Part shown: positions 34,757 through 47,086 of the stretch, one piece after another
Layout: each line of letters opens with the position of its first letter
Numbering within the stretch: position 1 is the stretch's first letter
Source of the DNA: Marsupella aquatica
Taxonomy: Eukaryota; Marchantiophyta
Length of the DNA: 64,000 nucleotides
Assembly (NCBI GenBank): GCA_973895155.1
Contig: OZ316891.1
Coordinates: 9,610,001-9,674,000 of the forward strand
Reading direction: 5' to 3'
The notes under the pieces: generated by a model
Seen by the model: only the letters and a program-made list of their open reading frames with translations
The model's database searches: none
Told to the model about the DNA's origin: nothing
Translations under genes and position numbers: made by a program

Positions 34757-36934
34757 CCGAATAACTAATGGTCTAGATTGACTTAGTTGTAAGATGCATT
34801 CAATGCAAGTAGAACGTGAGGAAGGTATCTCTTTGGTTGTAGCTTCCTTGCACACAAGAGAAACTGAAAATAGCTATCCTCAACCACCACAATATGAAAA
34901 AAAAAAGATTTTCTCTAGAACTACATCTTACTTGCTTAGCTAAAATGAAATTGTGCTTGGGAAATCACACTCTTTTCATGACTTGTTGATTTCAAAAATA
35001 ACCAGTACATTTTTGGCGGTTTTCCAATACTCATATTGAGCATAATATTTGACCAAGCTCTGATACATTTGGCTTTGGACTATATCCAATGTTATATGCT
35101 ATGTACTTTCCGAGTCATTTTCTATCAAACAATATCTTTATGATGCAATATGTAATGTATCAAGTGTCCAATAGTATGCATATTGAACCAGGTCCGAGAC
35201 ATATTATATCGGATATTCCCGTTTCACATTTGTGGTATTGTTCCAAAGCTTAGCTCATTGAATATAGTTGTATCATGTCCCATTTTATAACTGATGTATA
35301 CCAAAACAATTTAAATTGAACAATTTTGTCTGTTGTTTGAATTAAAACATTGATATAGCCGGGGATATAGCAAAGGGATTTGTAATGATGCAATTTGTAC
35401 TATATTGGACCGGCCCCTTGTTGATGAAGGATGTGAAGGGGTCCGTTAGGAAAGGGATCAAAAAGGTGTTTCTGATGCGGTATGCATGGCATGTGGTCCA
35501 TTTGGGGGAGTATTGGGAGTTAGGTTTTTTTACAACTGGAATGTTTGATGCATATCTGATGGGCCTGGCTTGGGATAGTCAATGGGACATAAGGTTTATA
35601 GATGTTCTTGGGAATGGTTTTACAAGATTAATTAGGGATACTTAATATTGGTTGATGTTACCCTTAAACCTCAAATAACCACCCATAAAACCCTATATTC
35701 CACCACCCAAAAAAACCCATCCGTTACATTGTCCGTTTGAACTTGTGTGTGTACATCCATTATAAATCTGTCACATTAGCATCAGACACTTTGCACCATC
35801 CCCTCATTAATCTATTGGACCAGATATACGATGTCATTGCTATCGGATGTTGCGTATGTCATCAAGACACAAAGTGACTCAACATATTGCATATTGCGTT
35901 AGAAAAGTATCAGAATATCGATAGGTTTACAATCACACTACTGCAAATTTAGACTTTGCCTACTTGTTACGTAACTATCCAATATGTTACAAATTGGAAA
36001 TGGTTTTTTAAATATGGTTTAGAAACAGACAATCCATTAGTAAACAAAACGGACGTTCCGATAAGAGTTTGATGGTTCATATCCAATAGGATTTGTATGG
36101 GACTTTGGGAAGTGAATTGCATCAGATATGTGATTTTTATGCATTGAAATTTTGGAAGGGATCCGACGGAATACGTATTGGATAACAGCCCAAAAATGTA
36201 CTAGTGAATGACTTGATCTGCTTTCAAACACGTAACTTCAAACCCGTAACTACAATCTGATAATGGTAAAACTCCCACTTATTTTGCCTTATTCTCTCAC
36301 TGTCTTTAAAGTTTGGCGGCTCTTATGATAGCTCTAAAGCACCCTTTGCCCCTTGCTCTGCCCAAAATATGGGCCAAAAGACTCTGGAAATTAAAGAAAT
36401 CCCCGATTGATGGGTTTGTTTCTACTTGTGAAAGCCATTTTCTCAAGGTCTTAGGTAGTCTTTGAGGCAACTAGCCTGACTGCCAAAGCTCTGCTTAGAC
36501 CCACTGTTGCCTTCCCCACCTATTCCCTCTGGAGCTTCACTCTAGATCAACTCTAAGCTCCAGAGTGTAGCTTACAATAGTGAATTATTAGTTAGGTAGA
36601 ATAACCTTCTCTTCATTCCACTTGAAAGATCAAGTCCAGAAGGTACAAAGACATAATAGTAACCAACAAATTGAGCTTGTGAATTTATTTAATGTTTTGT
36701 ATTGAACATGAAGTCAGAAGCAATACATTGAAGTTCTTTAAATTTAATGTTTCCCTAATTGCTTGCATGTGTTTGGTTAATAGAAAAAAATCAATTGTGA
36801 TGGTAATAACCACAAGAAGAATAAAGGCTCATATATAGCAACTGTAGCAGTTTTCCTGTTAATTGTTCAATACAAAACTCATTAGGCAAAAAAAAAAGGC
36901 TTTGTATAGTGCGCAAGGCCCAAGTAGACTCAAT

Positions 36935-37360
36935 CTACACATATCTTTCTTGAAAAAAGTTTGTACAAGGAATTCTTAGCACTTCTACATCACATTCACT
37001 TGCAAGGGCCAAAAGCTCTTTGAGATTATCAGTAGTAATTGTTTTGGCAACCTCACGCCCAGCGTCATTCTTTAGCTCCGCGATTTGGAAGGTGTGGGCA
37101 AACTTTAAGACTTCAACCGGCGGCACATCTTCATTGTAAGTAATCTCACCAATGTACATGTAATGTAGCACTGCCCGCAAGAAAGGAGGAGTCACACCAT
37201 GTATTTCTATGTGACCCGTGTCTTTCTCCAACTCATCACTCCAGTTCCGTGTTTCAAGCATTTGATAGAAAATGGGTGATCTGCTACTCTTCACATTGTA
37301 AAACACATTATACCTTCTAAGAGATCTGAATGACTGTTTTATTCCATGAGTTGTTTCCAT
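36935..37360 (-). pseudogene. BTB/POZ domain fragment (3' part of a broken or split gene)
   Basis: BTB domains are protein-interaction modules, often substrate adaptors of CUL3 ubiquitin ligases. From about 37,300 the frame encodes the second half of a BTB fold: 'SRSPIFYQMLE', 'FLRAVLHYMYIGEI', 'EVLKFAHTFQIAELKND', and 'LKELLALASECDVEVLR', ending at TAG 36,935. The first half of the domain is missing; upstream codons (ATG at 37,360) do not look like BTB. Either an upstream exon supplies it or the gene is broken. The reading-frame phases I can find to the putative upstream exon do not match, favouring a pseudogene. Confidence 0.65.
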
Positions 37361-37713
37361 ATCTATACTATTCAATGAAATTATACACCCAAAACCTCCT
37401 CTAATTAATTTGTTTTTTGACTGTCATAATAAGAGCGGGAATAAGAGGTAGTCAAAGTAATCCTTGACATTCAAGGTCAGTTTCTAAGTTTCTGTTGGGC
37501 TTATCCTTTGATCAGTCTATTTTTCTTGGGAACCTGTACTGATGCTTGTCCTTAGGGGTCTTACTTCCACAAAACTAACACATCACCTATGACAAAGCAT
37601 ATAGTGTTTTTATTGGTTCTAAAGACGGACTAACAAAAATTTGTGGAATAACATTAGGTTTTGTTTAATCAATTTTGAGCCTTATAAGAGAAAATAGGAT
37701 TTAAGAACCATTT

Positions 37714-37812
37714 TGTGGAAAATTCCAAATTGAGTTGAGGGTGTTTGAAACTAAAAATCATCGCAGGTGATGGGATGCTTCACATAGTGAGACCCGGGAG
37801 TGAGACCCCCGA
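37714..37812 (-). repeat. dispersed repeat, copy B
   Basis: Reverse complement of this segment matches copy A at 10,233-10,350 in block order: 'gggggtctcact', 'atcacctgcgatg', 'tggaattttcc'. It also contains a local doubling of 'gggtctcact'. Confidence 0.5.
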
Positions 37813-37961
37813 CCCCTTGTTATAACGTGCTACAACATGTCTATCTATAACTAAGGCTGATTCGTTAAATAGACAAGTTCTCCGTAAATTCATTTCACCC
37901 AAACAGTCATGGGTGAAAAGAAGTACACAATACCCCAGCCAAAAACAAACTGGAGATGTTA

Positions 37962-38008
37962 GTTACTTGATGGACCCCCAAAATGAAAAGTGTTACTTGA
38001 TGGACCCC
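37962..38008. repeat. 30-bp tandem duplication
   Basis: 'gttacttgatggacccc' occurs at 37,962 and 37,992. Confidence 0.9.
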
Positions 38009-38242
38009 ATGAGTGGTCCAGACTGTTGATAGACCTTCAGCCAATGTCCCACAAAACCTCATGGGGTTGGTTGAAGGGGAGAAAACTTTGGTTTGGGGTT
38101 CAATCAAATAAATATCTCAAAAACATGTGAGCAAACAATGCAAGGAGACATGAGGAAAATGAGCCTAGCGGGCTGAAGCTGCGTTACTCCAAATAGACTG
38201 TGGATGAAACTGTTGCAGTACAAGGTTGTGTAGTGGTTGGGT

Positions 38243-38698
38243 TTAGAGTTTTACTAGAATTAAACGGGTGGCTTGAATTGGTGGGTCAAATCCGTCCACT
38301 CGGTGCTCACATAGCTTACATATCAAGCCTTTGCTTCCCACTATATAGAAATTGATATCTCCATGGAATGATGGGTTAAGAGGAGTATCATGAAAGTTCT
38401 TGAGGTATGCCACCTTTGCTTCAGCAAGCTCTGCTCTAGTTGTGAGGACATTCCTGGTCTCTGCAAGCTTTGCTTGTGTGGCCTCCAACGATTCAACTAA
38501 TTTCTTGCGGCAATCATTACACCAACCAGATGTGAACTCTTCTGGACTTTGTTTACTTTTGAAACACTTCCCACAACGAGAAATTGTTCTGGGATGAATA
38601 TTTACAGGAGAAGATGGTCTTGTGAAAAAGGTAGGGCGACTTTGAGTCCCAAATGAGCCAGATTTACACCATCCAATACCTTTGTTTCGCGGATCCAT
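38243..38698 (-). CDS. zinc-ribbon/coiled-coil protein exon, probably 5' part of the BTB gene
   Basis: A 151-codon ATG frame. It has a Cys pattern CGKC...WCNDC (about residues 42-61), typical of a small zinc ribbon, and then a charged, heptad-like stretch 'LVESLEATQAKLAETRNVL' suited to a coiled coil. It ends in 'GDINFYIVGSKGL', which resembles the first strand of a BTB domain. Similar zinc-ribbon plus coiled-coil leaders occur before BTB domains in plants. It lies 0.9 kb upstream of the BTB fragment on the same strand. Candidate donors (TATGTAAGC, TATGTGAGC) exist but no phase-compatible acceptor was found. Confidence 0.5.
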   Translation of the reverse strand: MDPRNKGIGWCKSGSFGTQSRPTFFTRPSSPVNIHPRTISRCGKCFKSKQSPEEFTSGWCNDCRKKLVESLEATQAKLAETRNVLTTRAELAEAKVAYLKNFHDTPLNPSFHGDINFYIVGSKGLICKLCEHRVDGFDPPIQATRLILVKL

Positions 38699-41366
38699 GA
38701 GGCATCACCTATTGTTCATAGTGTTCAGTGTCCCTTAGTACTATATCAATGAGGAATCTCAAACCTCAAAATTTTTGAAATGGGGCAATTAAATTGTAGG
38801 CAGTGAATTTGTGAGTCTCCTTGGCAAAAACAGGCTACCCATTTCCAAGGTCTTAAGTTCAAATGGAGTGAAAACGATCAAGTGTTTTGCAACCCCTCTT
38901 TCACAACAAAAGTTGGCAAATTTCCATGTTAGGAGTGGAAATGGAAAATAAATATTCACTAAAGAGTTGGCAAGTCTGAGTTGGGCAAGAAAGAGCTTTC
39001 ACCAACCACCTAGGTCAACCCTAATGGTAATTTTGAATCTAGTCAAATGATCAATTGCCTATAGTTGGCCACCCCTCCCCTTAGCTCAGGTCACTTCCTC
39101 CACTTGTCATTATTCTTAGCAGTGGTTGAGGTAAACATTATGTGGAGTGTAATAGTTCATAGACAGTAAGTAAGGGCTTGAAGTAATGGAGGCATATGGC
39201 AAACCAAAGTCATTGTTTTCCCAAATTGATAACACAAGAAGAAGAGTGCATATACAGAGCATTGAAATGTTGACTACAAGCACATAACACTAACTGTTAT
39301 TGCAAATACTACATTCACATAATTATTTGCTTACGGTAGTGATTTTTCACTGAGACTCAATAGACGCTCATAGCATGTTCATCCAGGAAGAACATGCTTG
39401 AGTTTTTGCCTTGTAGTGATAGTGTAAGTAGGATGATATACTAGAATAGAACTATAGTATATAAGAGTGAGTGGGATAAAATACAGGATAAATAGAGCGC
39501 ATGCAAAGAAAAGCACATAATGACACCAATAAGAATTACAGTACAATTCTATGGCACAAAGGTATGAATATCTGTGCACACATTTGAAATCTAAGAGATA
39601 ACAAAGATTAAAAATTACAGAGGGTCCCAAAATAAGTACAAAATACTCTAGGATACCAAAAATTAAAGGGGTCAAAAAATTACTTAAAAATTACATATTA
39701 CAAATGACGCCCCTTGATAAGGTACATTAAAATAAATATACATTACAAAAAATATAAATAATACAAAATCTGAAAGGTGTATTCACAATATAGCTATAGC
39801 AGCTTCAAAAATGTTGCACTAAGCCGTTAATTTATATAACGGAACACAATTAAATGTTTGAAGAACGTATTTTACCTCTAGTTTTGGACTTGTGAAGGAT
39901 GTTGGACAACTCTTTTTTAGCTGAAAACATGGATACCGGAAATTTCACACACTACTCTAACTGAGACTTTTTAGTGTGAGATCAATTGTAGCCCTGTAAG
40001 TATCCAAAACAAAAGTACCCTTTCAACTAAAACTACCACAAATATGGTGTGGAAGCAATAGTATTTCCCTAGCCTTTATCTCTTTAGAAATGGACATGCA
40101 ACACTACTTGTGTAATCAAACTCAATCCTTGGCATGAAGACGAGGGGTACACATAGTGCACGATACCACTTGCAATATTCCAGAAAAAGAATATTCTATA
40201 AATAATCTTATCCTGAATTTATATGAACTACTTTACTTCATAAACAGTACACAAGAATATTGTCTACTTTTGTGTAGTAATCACATTTTTACTTTCTATG
40301 TTTAGAAAATTTTGGTCAAAATTTGGATGACACATGGTTCCTACATTCGTTTGGAGAACCCTTCAAACTCAAAGAAGAAAGAAGCGTTTGATGCTCAATC
40401 AATTCCTTCACAAATAGAAGGGGAATTATTAACATTTACAAGTGAATTTCAAACAAGAAACGTTTTTGAACTTCATGCTCTCTTACCAGGAAGATATGGG
40501 ACATATAAATCAATTAATTCAAGCAAAAAGTGCTATATGTCTTTCTATCATGAGGCCTAAATTCAAAGCCAATTGTGAATCCTGTACTGAAATCTACTTA
40601 GGAACTATTAAGTTAATATCAAGAGAGAAAAATATATATCAGGTAGAGGATAGTTATAATCATGTTAGGATGTGCGCACTAGAGAGTTTTTACAATTTAG
40701 CGATGAGGCTCAATATAATGAAGGCTTTCAGGCTCTGAGTCACAATCCATTATGTTGACTTTGGTATAAAAAAAGGAAAACGTATTCTAGAAATTTTTGT
40801 ACACAAACAAACTTCTTTTCACAACACTCCTCACAATACATTAGCAAATTTGTTGTTGTTTTTCAGCCAGTGTGATTGGTGAAGTTAGCAAAGATATTGT
40901 AAGTTTGGTGACTAGCTATGTACAAGTAGTGAAGATACTATAGATGGATGAAAATGTGCACCTGTTCAATATGACTTTTGGTCATACATCTTTTAAGCAG
41001 GATAAAGTCTTCTTATTGTGAAGCAAGAGCAGCCAAATCACTGGTGAAGGAGTATGACGTGACTGAAATGAATATCTTGGTGATAAACATAACATGCACA
41101 GTGGTCATGGGCATGTTTCTTGGGACATACAATCCATTGCCTTCATGTTTTCTTGCCATCAAAATCATGACACAGTTCCTAGCTTGTTCAAATTTTTAAA
41201 TGTGAAGAAAGAAATTTTTGGAAACTATTCATTACTTGTAGGAGATCCAATTTATATTGGGGACAGCTCTTTGCACTAGTCTACACCATCAGACCTAATT
41301 ACGAAATGAGGGGAATGACTTCCATCAGCCTACAAATTGGTTTGGAGTGATCAAGGGGATATAATC

Positions 41367-41420
41367 CACTTTTGAGTATGCCTTGTGTTTACCTAGCTCT
41401 AGGAGGCATACTCAAAAGTG
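41367..41420. repeat. perfect 16-bp inverted repeat, 22-nt loop
   Basis: 'cacttttgagtatgcc' at 41,367 pairs exactly with 'ggcatactcaaaagtg' at 41,405-41,420. It could be a small foldback element or an RNA hairpin. Confidence 0.85.
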
Positions 41421-43049
41421 CGCAACAAACAATCCCTACAATAAGTGATTAGAATTGAATCAATTATTGTCCGTTTGTTAAGCAATTATCTATAGATCTA
41501 TGTGATCTTTCGCATGGTTGTCTGTATACACACATACTCAAATAACTAGCCCATTGTCAAGAGACCCTCTTCAACCATTCATCCCAAATGTACTCTAAAG
41601 CCTGCGCAACAAAAACTACTGCAAACACCTTGACTACAAAATTAAGATGTGCTGGTATGCTCATGATTTCATATTCTTCTTTGTGTTTACTTAGCACAAG
41701 TGGTTGCTATTAAATTTGTTTAATAGGTGAATTTATGTTCACCAATGTAAAAACAGACAAAAAGCATCTTGTTGTTTAAATTGTGTTGATGGAGTCCAAG
41801 CCTTTCTTTTATGATACGGGTTTCTGGAAAGGCTAGGAACAGCTACAAAACATCACATTTGTTCACGACTTAAATAGTTTTGGTCAACATAAATCTAGAT
41901 TGCTCATCTCTAGTGTTATTATGATCCTTTAATTAGCAAAAGAACTTCCCAGGAACAATGGGTGAACCACAGCAAGGGGATTTCCCCTTCATGTAGGAGT
42001 GGCATATGTGCTAAATTTTTATGGACAATGGCAACCATAGTGAATCAAATTTAGGGGCCAATTGAAGTTAACCCGCAATATTGGAATGATAATAGGATTA
42101 TGGCCAACCAAGGAGGCTTAGCTTGGCTGTCCATAGAGTGTTGAGAGGAAAATCCTAATCTTAGATCCAACCATGATTACCTTACCATAAGTTGATCTTG
42201 ATTCAAAGAGTGACATTGTAGTCATTAAATAAAAGTGTGGCATTTTAGTAATTTCATAAGAAACACATGGCAATGTAACAAAATCTCAAATAATTGATAT
42301 CATCAATTTTTTAAATTTTCAATAAAGAAGCAAAAATGCGCCCAAAGTATTCCAAAGACCCCCTGTGACGACGGGGCACAGAGAAAAAAGCCAAGGGGGC
42401 AGAGAACACAACAGCCAAGCATTGCAGAGCCGAAAATTACCCAACGGACCCCAGGGTCATCAAAAGAGCACTTGCCCGGAGTGGATCACGGCCAGCCACC
42501 TATAAACAGACAAGTCATGAGTCCAGTTGCTAATCCAGAGGCTGGGGGTCAATTTCCATCCTCACTAATCATGGGTGTACTAGAAGGGGTCAATTTCCCA
42601 TTCTCCCTAATCATGGGAGTACTGGAGGTCTGGAGCTAGTGAGTCTCTGGTGTCAGGACAAATTTGGATCGATGCTATTGTAATGACCCCGGTAACCCGG
42701 TTTGTGAAATTGGGCTTGCTCCGTGTCCTCCCATGTTTTCCATAGTCATGCATAGCAACATGATCATCATGTCTAATCGCCTCCCTATACTGGAGATGGG
42801 GCCTACACTGGAGATGGTCCCTATACTCATATACTGGCTAGATCTAGATGACTGGTACCATTCTTGAAATGATTTCTCGTCGTAGTTATTTTTGTCATGT
42901 CACTGATGATTTCAGGTACTCTCTGACTCTACAGCAGATTCTGGCCAGTATAAATTTGGGGTTATGAGACTCGGAGACAAAAATAGGACTGGTAAACACT
43001 CGGTTAGTCGGTTGTATGCTTATTAGTGATCCATGGCCTGGACTTCTGG

Positions 43050-43095
43050 GGGCTGTAATACTGTAACCCTCTTGGGTGCTAAAGTATTACAGCCC
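43050..43095. repeat. perfect 13-bp inverted repeat, 20-nt loop
   Basis: 'gggctgtaatact' pairs with 'agtattacagccc'. It sits just before the 43.1-43.6 kb tandem array. Confidence 0.85.
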
Positions 43096-43129
43096 AGTTC
43101 CCCCTCTGGCCAATCATGGGTTATCTTAC

Positions 43130-43620
43130 ATGTAACTGACACAAGAAGATGATGAAAAACAACAGGTGACCTTCGAAGTGAAAGCCACAAGCCCACAAGG
43201 GAATAGGAACACCTAAGGATATACTCAGGGAAAATAATGTTGGGACGCAACTCCCCCAGCTTAATGTAAAGTAGGAAACTGACCAGTCAATGCCCGAAGT
43301 GGATGTTTCTAATGTAAAGTAAGGTATGACACTGATGTGTCAATGTGTAACATGATGTTTGAACTGTAAGTGACTCGAGAAGATGATGCTAAAAGAATGA
43401 CTCCCGATTCAAAAAAGAGCAAAGCCCACAGGAACAACTGAGGAAAAACTGGGGAACAACTGAGGAACAACTTACTGAGGAAAAACTTCTTGGGACCCCA
43501 CTACCGTGACTATTGTGAGGTACAACATTGTCAAGTCAATGTTGTCAAAGGATGTTTCTAATGTAGTGTAAGGTACAACACTGACATGTCAATCAGCGAC
43601 TGATGTGAGAAGATGCATAT
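43130..43620. repeat. tandem array, about 220-235-bp unit, just over two copies
   Basis: The landmark 'agaagatg' recurs at 43,144, 43,378 and 43,598 in matching context ('gtaactgac', 'gtaagtgac', 'gcgactgat' just upstream). Internal blocks 'gatgtttctaatgtaa' and 'ggtacaacactgac' also repeat. Short sub-repeats of 'ggaacaactgagg' lie within the second unit. Confidence 0.7.
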
Positions 43621-44756
43621 CAAAGACAGAAGTCGACAAGAAGGAAAAATAATGATGGAAACCGGCGGCCGCCATTTTTCTCACAGTGACAGTGAGTCGA
43701 TACGGAGTACTGTACGTATTTAAGACTGCGCGTCGTTAATCCCCCGCTGTACTGTAGTGTCATCATATTATACCGTAGATGGACTCGTCTCCCCCGTCAG
43801 TTCATAGCGACAATCATCAGCCGAGCAAATTGGAAATTGGACTTCTCTGCTTGTCGAGTCTTCTACTGTAGCTTAGCGTAGTGGTAATTAGAGAGAAGCA
43901 AAAGTATTTTGGGCCCAGCGCAAATGACGTTCTGAAAAGCATTGGGCGGGAAAAGTATGGGGCAAATTTTGGGAAATGGGAAACTGTAAAATTCTGGACT
44001 GGACAGCCTGCAAAAATGTCCAGGTGTTTTCTATGAACAGGCACATGTTTTGGCTAGGTAATAACTTAACGCCGACATTATTACAATTGTTTGGTTTGGA
44101 AAAATAAAAATGACCACACATGACATTTTGGATGTAAACTGAAACTACAGTAGATCAATGACCACAGCTATGTGATCACATTAAGCTAAATTTATATTTT
44201 ATATGATTTTGACTATAAATACTATAGAGCAATTTTTGGGGCCGTCATAAAACGAAAGTTTAGCAAATAACTTTTTGAGGTCAAACCACCCGATACTACA
44301 GTAGGTGGCAGGGCCATCAGATTTGATTGAACGATTTAAATTGGTTGCAGTTTATCAAAGGGTCTCAATTATGAAGCGCTGGACAGTCTCTTGGCACTCC
44401 AGGTTCAGGTTTGGATTGACTTGGCCAAAAAAATGTGCGGCTCTCCCAGAGACTAGCCCGCTCATTTGTGTCACGGTATTTTATGGTTTTCCATTGGTCA
44501 CTTCTCCCCACCTTGTCTCTACTACTACAAGAACCAAACTAAATGAACTCAAAACATCTGGGCACTAGTCAAGCTCACTAGCACACATTACTGGCGGGCA
44601 CTAGCCCTATCCCCCAAAAGAACAAGATGGATGCATTTTTGAAACCCCCTGAAAGACTAAAAATGAAGTAATATGATTCCAATACTTTGCTCTGGAACTC
44701 TGAAATGATGATGAGTATCACGAAAGGCAATTGTAGTCATGGAGGTGTTTGATTGC

Positions 44757-44995
44757 ATAGGCACCGTATTGTACCGGGTTTTGTAGGCTCGGCTCCGTCC
44801 GCTAATTTCGATGGATGGTATCAAATCAGGTGAAAATGTCATTCGTCTGCGCCGTCGCCCTTGCTACGAAACGGCGAACCCACTCACGAAATTCAATTGT
44901 ATTTATGGAGTGGTTGGATTGGATGCGATAGGCACCGTATTTGTCCTGCCTCGAAAATCACATGAATAGGCACCGTATTGTACAGATTTTGTAGG
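44757..44995. repeat. dispersed triplication of 'ataggcaccgtatt'
   Basis: The 14-mer occurs at 44,757, 44,928 and 44,966. The first and third copies continue into a shared 'ttttgtaggctcgg' and a Tyr/Pro-codon-like 'tccgtc' block, indicating a diverged ~200-bp duplication. Confidence 0.75.
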
Positions 44996-47086
44996 CTCGG
45001 ATCCATCCGTCGATTCCGCTTTTGGGCGTGCTTTATATTATTACTCCCAAATTCCCAATCTCGCGCTCTCCAAATCTCCAAGCCGCAGTAGCGATGGCGG
45101 GAGTGAGTAAAGTCGGGGCGTGACGGTCACGATGGAGTGTGCAACTCACGTCCATTACGTCAGCTTCGATCAAAGGATTGCGGAATTTGGAACTTCACTA
45201 CTGGAAAGAAGTCCATCTCTCCATCATTCTCCTGCGAGCGAACGCGCGAGCACTGAAAGACCATCACTACCTGGACGGCTCGTCAATTCCAGGAAGGAAA
45301 GGTCGGCTGGAAAGAAACTTGTGGATGATGGCTTGAGAGTGAAAATTTGGCGCGATGTTTTGCGATCGTCGGGTTCGTTTTGAGCAGAGTAATGTAGCAT
45401 GTCGGCAATTCTTCCGTAGGCCTCCTCGCTTCGGCTCCGCCAACCGATGTACAAAGCAGTACTGTGGTGGTTGCACTGTCTGCGACTCTGAGGCATCGTG
45501 ATTTATTAATTTAAAGGTTCTGTGCCGCGAAGTGAATGCTCTGGTGGCTTTCAAGTGCTCCAATGTGGTGGAGGCGAACAGCGTAGATTGCTGCCTCGGG
45601 TGTGGATGTTGTATGCTACTTGATCATTCAGAGACGATCAGATAGCGCTGGGGTTGTTTTCTAGGAGAACCTGTCTGCGTACGAGTGGAGTTTGGCGGAA
45701 AGCGCTGATGGGATAGAGCTGAATGTTTTCCGGAAGAATTTCCGGCGCTTGCAAGGAGACGCCGAGACGGGCTACTTACAGCAGTGAAAGGGCGTTGACT
45801 AGTAGAATTTTGTGATCGACGTGCATGAGGTTCGTTGCGTCTTATCACGCTCCCTCTTACGATTTGATAGAAGCTCTCGATACGCACAGATAGCTTTCAA
45901 TTAGATTCAAGAGTGTAGACTTGCAGGTCGGTTCTAGTAGGCGAGCTCAACAAGAAATTGTGCGCATTATTGTAAGCAAGTGCACCGGCGAAGATAGCCT
46001 TCAATGCTGGCTTTGTATGTATGTGGTTGTGGTGTGTACGGTAGAGTGTGCGTCCCTTTCCAGGTCAATCATTTTAGAAATTGGGCAAAGAAGAGATGCG
46101 AATGAATAATTTGCCAGGGTGTTCGTGGGCACCTGACATTCTGGGTGGAGTGTACAGCAGGATTTCCTCTTCAATTTCTGTCCTGAAAACTCTCATTCTG
46201 CAATTGAGTTAGAGGAGTGCTGCTCAGTGTAAGGTAATGGCAAGAAGGTACATGCTGTAGCTGCCGCTTGTCCCTCTTGCTCGATCATTGTGGTGACCAT
46301 CCGAAGCCAAGGATCCTCGACCTGCTTCGCTAGTTGGATCCTAGATCCAGGTAACTCACTCTCGAACTCACTATGATTGACAAACCAAAAATTATCGTGG
46401 TCTCGAGCGCCGGATCTCCGGCACACGGACGAGTCTGCAGGCATGGATTCAATTCGTTACCGGGGTAGCGATAAGGCCACTAACCAGATAACCGTGGCAA
46501 ACAAGTTGCCAGTGGTAACAGGCATGAGAAATGTGAATGGAATGCAATGCAAGTCGAATTCATGTTGGTTAGCATCTGAAATCCATAGATGCGCCTCAAT
46601 TCGGATGCATCTGAAATGTCATGAAATTGCGTGCAAACGTACAGCTGCGCCGGAATAGCTGTCGCGAATGTGCTTCGCAAATCCGGCCTACTCCGCGAAG
46701 ATGAACGCCTTTGCTCTCTCGAGTTTATTGCCACTATCGAGGTCTGTGCCCGAGTGTCTTCGGCTGTAGTCAACCATAGTGCACCTTCCGAGAATCCTTC
46801 TCGAAAATTTGTCCTGGCCGTAAGACCGTGATCAAATTCTCCGGACTTCATTAGTTAAATTTTGTTTCTCAAGACTGTTTTGCCCTTCTCTGACCTTTGA
46901 TTCCATCCTTCTGTCATTGAACTATGTCCATACTCTTTTGCTGAGTGTTCTTGAGGCGTAAAAATTGTGCAGTGCTTTTTCTCACCGGAAAAGTGCGCGT
47001 CGCGGTTCTCAGGAGCCGATGCGCTTTTTTGAAATCGCCAGCCACAATTGTTTCAGTATCGAAGCTCAGTAAGAATTGATGCAGAA

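Larger units (their letters stand above)
32242..36934. other. AT-rich intergenic DNA
   Basis: No supported gene. An 86-codon ATG frame at 35,385-35,645 (+) has clean start and stop but no recognised motif. A 105-codon frame near 34.3-34.6 kb is hydrophobic and probably random. A small 11-bp-arm hairpin sits at 36,527-36,565. Confidence 0.45.
38699..47086. other. gene-poor, repeat-containing region
   Basis: No supported gene. Open frames reach about 123 codons but overlap on both strands. The last kilobase should contain the promoter and 5' UTR of the giant helicase gene. Hairpins and tandem arrays are listed separately. Confidence 0.45.
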
